This document shows, piece by piece, positions 6,912 through 9,614 of a stretch of 9,614 bases of DNA; positions within the stretch are counted from its first letter, which is position 1; each line of letters opens with the position of its first letter. Under the pieces are notes generated by a model. That model saw only the letters and a list, made by a program, of their open reading frames with translations, searched no databases and had not been told where the DNA came from. Position numbers and translations under genes: made by a program. The stretch spans positions 1 to 9,614 of the forward strand of contig JAEYNI010000129.1 of the NCBI GenBank assembly GCA_023412635.1, read 5' to 3'. Source of the stretch: Bacillota bacterium. GTDB taxonomy: Bacteria; Bacillota; Clostridia; Acetivibrionales; DSM-1351.

Positions 6912-7796
6912 GTGAATTTTTTGTTTGATACTTTTGTCTCTAACCTCAAAAGTATAGTTGATTTCCTATCGGTTTATGTCCCCTTTAAGGAGCCGCTGGA
7001 AGCACTTAGATCACTTGTTGATGTAAGTATTGTTTCCTATCTGACCTTCAAGCTTATTCAGCTTGTAAAGGAAACCAGAGCGTGGCAGCTTGTAAAGGGT
7101 ATTGTTGTTATACTCATTACGACGCTTATAAGTCAGGCTCTTGAACTCAGAACACTGTATTATATTCTCAATAAAACTATTGAGCTGGCCGGATTTGCCC
7201 TGATTGTGGTGTTTCAGCCCGAGCTTAGACGAGGCCTTGAGCAGATAGGCAGAAGTAACTTTAAAGACTTTTTCAAATTCGATGAAAAGGATGACGCAAT
7301 AAATACGACTTTTACAATTGAGGAAATTGTAAAAGCAGCCACAGAGCTCTCCAGAACAATGACCGGAGCTCTTATTGTCGTTGAAAGGGAGACCAAGCTC
7401 GGAGAAATCATAAACACCGGTACAAAACTCGATTCCAGCGTTAGTGCTGAATTGATACTCAATATTTTCACACCAAACACACCACTCCATGACGGAGCCT
7501 TAATATTACGAGAGAACAAACTTAAGTCAGCGGCCTGTTTTCTGCCGTTAACCGATAACCCGAATCTTAGTAAGGAACTTGGTACAAGGCATAGAGCCGC
7601 ATTGGGAATCACCGAAGTATCGGACTGTATTGCGGTTGTCGTTTCGGAAGAAACAGGGAAGATATCCTATGCTCTTAACGGCGGATTATCCAGAAATCTG
7701 ACACCTGATATATTGAGAAAAGCTCTTAACAAAAATTTACTGGAGAAGAAAACTGTCAACAAGAAGTTGTCTCTTTGGAAGGGGAAATCAAAGTGA
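6912..7796 (+). CDS. cdaA: Diadenylate cyclase CdaA (YbbP family), makes c-di-AMP
   Basis: Condenses two ATP into the second messenger cyclic di-AMP, which in Firmicutes controls potassium and osmolyte transport and cell-wall balance. The frame is 294 residues. It has three predicted membrane helices at about 35-54, 62-77 and 85-102, the last leading into FQPELRRGLEQIGR, a hallmark of CdaA. A cytoplasmic DAC (DisA_N) domain follows at about 130-270, with the catalytic DGA motif at 194-196 (TPLHDGALIL) and the RHR motif at 226-228 (GTRHRAALG). Both are intact. No ATG starts the frame. The GTG at 6912 gives the longest form but overlaps the only Shine-Dalgarno-like sequence (AAGGGTG, 6906-6912). 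A TTG at 6921 lies 8 bases after it and is better placed. The longer form is given, and the true start may be 6921. The gene overlaps cdaR by 4 bases. Confidence 0.96.
   Translation: MNFLFDTFVSNLKSIVDFLSVYVPFKEPLEALRSLVDVSIVSYLTFKLIQLVKETRAWQLVKGIVVILITTLISQALELRTLYYILNKTIELAGFALIVVFQPELRRGLEQIGRSNFKDFFKFDEKDDAINTTFTIEEIVKAATELSRTMTGALIVVERETKLGEIINTGTKLDSSVSAELILNIFTPNTPLHDGALILRENKLKSAACFLPLTDNPNLSKELGTRHRAALGITEVSDCIAVVVSEETGKISYALNGGLSRNLTPDILRKALNKNLLEKKTVNKKLSLWKGKSK
7777..7784 (+). promoter_or_regulatory. Ribosome binding site deciding the cdaR start
   Basis: GGAAGGGG, inside the end of cdaA, lies 8 bases before the GTG at 7793. The frame also offers a TTG at 7775, but that would place the start before this site. 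The GTG at 7793 also forms a GTGA overlap with the cdaA stop, a typical sign of translational coupling. Confidence 0.7.
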
Positions 7797-9013
7797 AAGA
7801 ATTCTTTAAGAAGGATTTGACTTTAAAAATATTTTCAATAGTATTTGCCATATTTCTTTGGTTTGCCATAAACCCTGTAAAAACAAATTATTATACAGTT
7901 CCTTTGACTGTAATAAATGAAGAGAGCCTGCGTGCAAAAGGACTTGTTCTTAATAACAAGGCTTACCCTGAAAAATACGTTACAATAACTGTGCGGGACA
8001 GGGTAGATGTTCTTGACCGTATAAAGGATACTGATTTTGAGGTCACTCTTGATTTATCAAAGGTTAAAAGTGTAGATGATAAGGTAATTACATTGGATTC
8101 TCCTGTTTATCTGGGACGTGAGAAAATAAGCGAGAACAATATGGAGCTTAAGCCAAAGTCGGTAAAGCTTGATCTGGGAAAAATTGAAGAGAATCCGTTT
8201 ATCGTTCAGGTCGAAACCTCGGGCAAGTTACCTGCAAACTATGAGATAATTTCCAAGACTGCTACACCGGATACTATTTCCATACAGGCTCTTGATTCGG
8301 TTATCAACTCAGTGGGTTCGGTAAAGGTTTATGTTGACGTTACTGGTCTTAATAAAACTCTGGAAATTAGGAAAGAATGCAAGGTATACGATAAAAAGGG
8401 CATAGAAATCCCCGAACTTGGCAAAAAGCTTACTGTAGATATTAGAATTGAGGTAGGAAAGAGAGTACCAGTTATTCCGATAATTTCGGGTAATCCCGAT
8501 AAGGACTATGTAGAAGGAAGTTCTACTGTTAAGCCTGAAAATATTCTTATAACTGGTGATAAGGACTTAATGTCAAAGGTTAATGAGATCAAGACAGCTC
8601 CCGTAAGCCTTGACAATATGACAAAGTCCTTTACCACCCCGATAATATTACAGCTTCCTGAAGGTATAAAGCTTGTTAATTCAACACGGGAGGTTAATGT
8701 GAGTGTTGAGATAATTCCACTTTCCCAACGCACTGTGGAAGTACCTGTTGACAGTATAACAATAGAAGGCAGGAAAACTGAAGATGCACTGCTCAATTAT
8801 GAAATAACTTCACCTGTTACCGTAGTACTGAAGGGAAAGCTTGAGGATGTCAATGCTGTTACTCCACAGCAGTTAATGGCAACAATAAATGTTGATGACC
8901 TTGATGAGGGTACACACAATGTCCACCTTAAAATAACCTTGAACAGTAACATCACTCAGGTTGGAGAAACCGAGGTACATCTTAAGATTACAAAGAGCAC
9001 CGATGTACCATAA
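7793..9013 (+). CDS. cdaR: CdaA regulator, YbbR-domain protein
   Basis: Partner of the membrane diadenylate cyclase. In Firmicutes YbbR/CdaR binds CdaA and modulates c-di-AMP production from the outer side of the membrane. The 406-residue product has a short basic N-terminus (VKEFFKKDLTLK), one membrane helix at about 11-27 (IFSIVFAIFLWFA), and then an extracellular part of about 375 residues. That part reads as four successive YbbR-type beta-rich repeats, roughly 29-127, 133-218, 222-310 and 312-398, each with Val/Ile-rich strands and a PxxI/V-type spacing (for example VKPENILITG and ATPDTISIQA). No catalytic motif is expected or seen. GTG at 7793 overlaps the TGA of cdaA, so the two proteins are probably made in a coupled way. 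A TTG start at 7775 would add six residues. Domain limits are approximate, read by eye. Confidence 0.93.
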   Translation: MKEFFKKDLTLKIFSIVFAIFLWFAINPVKTNYYTVPLTVINEESLRAKGLVLNNKAYPEKYVTITVRDRVDVLDRIKDTDFEVTLDLSKVKSVDDKVITLDSPVYLGREKISENNMELKPKSVKLDLGKIEENPFIVQVETSGKLPANYEIISKTATPDTISIQALDSVINSVGSVKVYVDVTGLNKTLEIRKECKVYDKKGIEIPELGKKLTVDIRIEVGKRVPVIPIISGNPDKDYVEGSSTVKPENILITGDKDLMSKVNEIKTAPVSLDNMTKSFTTPIILQLPEGIKLVNSTREVNVSVEIIPLSQRTVEVPVDSITIEGRKTEDALLNYEITSPVTVVLKGKLEDVNAVTPQQLMATINVDDLDEGTHNVHLKITLNSNITQVGETEVHLKITKSTDVP

Positions 9014-9067
9014 GCATTTTAATTTTTAGTAGTAGATAAATAACCATCTGACCAAGGAACATAAATA

Positions 9068-9614
9068 ATGAAACTGCTTTTATCAAATTTAATTTTGGGC
9101 TTGGAGGACTCTGCTGAGGAACTTAAACAGCAGGCGGCAAAAAAGCTCAGAATACAACCGCAATCTTTAAACAACTTTAAAATAGTAAAGCAATCAATAG
9201 ATGCCAGGAAAAAACCTGGCATACGTTTTGTTTACTCCATATCCTGCGAGGTTAAGGATAGCTGTCGAATACCTAAGGATGGAGATATAAGAGTCCTGGA
9301 GGACATACAGGAAGAAGCTCTTTTACCCGGCAGCAGACCCTTTACCGGAAAGCCGCTGGTTATCGGAACAGGCCCGGCTGGGCTTTTTTGCGGTCTTGTA
9401 CTTGCTCAGAACGGCTATAAGCCTATAATCCTTGAGCGGGGGCAGAAGGTTGAAGAACGGGCTCTGACTGTTGATACCTACTGGAAAACAGGAGTTCTTA
9501 ACACCGAAACAAATGTACAGTTCGGAGAAGGCGGCGCCGGCACTTTTTCTGATGGGAAGCTTACCACCAGGATTAATGACAGAAGATGTGAAAAGGTTCT
9601 GAAGGAGTTTTACA
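9068..9614 (+). CDS. FAD-dependent dehydrogenase (COG2509 type), 5' part, cut by window end
   Basis: The first 182 codons are visible and the gene continues past the window. AAGGA at 9054-9058 lies 9 bases before the ATG. An N-terminal region of about 95 residues (starting MKLLLSNLILGLEDSAEEL) precedes the FAD-binding Rossmann motif VIGTGPAGLFCG at 98-109, with Gly at 100, 102 and 105 and the ribose-binding Glu at 123 in ILERG. The segment QFGEGGAGTFSDGKL at 151-165 is characteristic of the uncharacterised FAD-dependent dehydrogenases grouped as COG2509. The substrate is unknown. The gene starts 54 bases after cdaR with no terminator visible between them, so it is probably in the same operon. 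The reductase type and any NAD(P)H site cannot be judged from the visible part. Confidence 0.88.
   Translation, partial: MKLLLSNLILGLEDSAEELKQQAAKKLRIQPQSLNNFKIVKQSIDARKKPGIRFVYSISCEVKDSCRIPKDGDIRVLEDIQEEALLPGSRPFTGKPLVIGTGPAGLFCGLVLAQNGYKPIILERGQKVEERALTVDTYWKTGVLNTETNVQFGEGGAGTFSDGKLTTRINDRRCEKVLKEFY

Noticed and set aside
7011..7490. 159-codon minus-strand frame inside cdaA
   Set aside because: It lies entirely within a gene with intact DAC motifs, and its translation is a low-complexity antisense shadow without a recognisable domain.
7214..7612. 132-codon minus-strand frame inside cdaA
   Set aside because: Antisense shadow in another frame; Ser/Val-rich composition reflects the reverse of cdaA codons.
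9019..9222. 67-codon minus-strand frame at the start of the FAD gene
   Set aside because: It overlaps the N-terminal region of the COG2509-type gene, which has a ribosome binding site and a clear FAD motif on the + strand.

Overview
The window comes from a low-GC Gram-positive bacterium, most likely a member of the Clostridia. The support is AAGGAGG-type ribosome binding sites with some GTG/TTG starts, a Firmicutes-type valyl-tRNA synthetase with paired Cys motifs, a membrane c-di-AMP cyclase followed by its YbbR partner, and very AT-rich spacers. A cellulolytic Ruminiclostridium-like genus would fit, but I cannot prove genus from sequence alone. All intact genes are on the + strand.

Left part (1-3058): a complete valyl-tRNA synthetase gene (valS) ends inside an eight-unit tandem heptamer and is followed by a strong rho-independent terminator. 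The spacer after it is not empty. On the minus strand, 2814-2996 encodes the last ~55-60 residues of a 3-methyladenine-DNA glycosylase I (Tag), including its two C-terminal zinc ligands, with no N-terminal two thirds. Its stop codon lies inside the right arm of the valS terminator, so valS and a former tag gene were probably convergent and shared that hairpin.

Middle part (3059-6676): a SufS-like, PLP-dependent class V aminotransferase/cysteine desulfurase homologue stands alone with its own likely promoter. It is followed by a glutamine-dependent NAD+ synthetase (nadE, nitrilase domain plus synthetase domain) and by a 33-residue single-pass membrane peptide with a good ribosome binding site.

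Right part (6677-9614): a ~235 bp, very AT-rich and T-rich leader holds three related TTACCCATT-like segments that can form two mutually exclusive stems. It precedes cdaA (diadenylate cyclase), which overlaps cdaR (YbbR) by GTGA. An FAD-dependent dehydrogenase of the COG2509 type starts 54 bp after cdaR and runs off the window. cdaA and cdaR form the c-di-AMP synthesis and control pair, and the FAD gene occupies the place where glmM often follows.

The window is mainly housekeeping. The points most worth a second look are the tag remnant, the switch-like leader before cdaA, the small membrane peptide and the heptamer array at the end of valS. I found no mobile element, CRISPR array, tRNA or rRNA.
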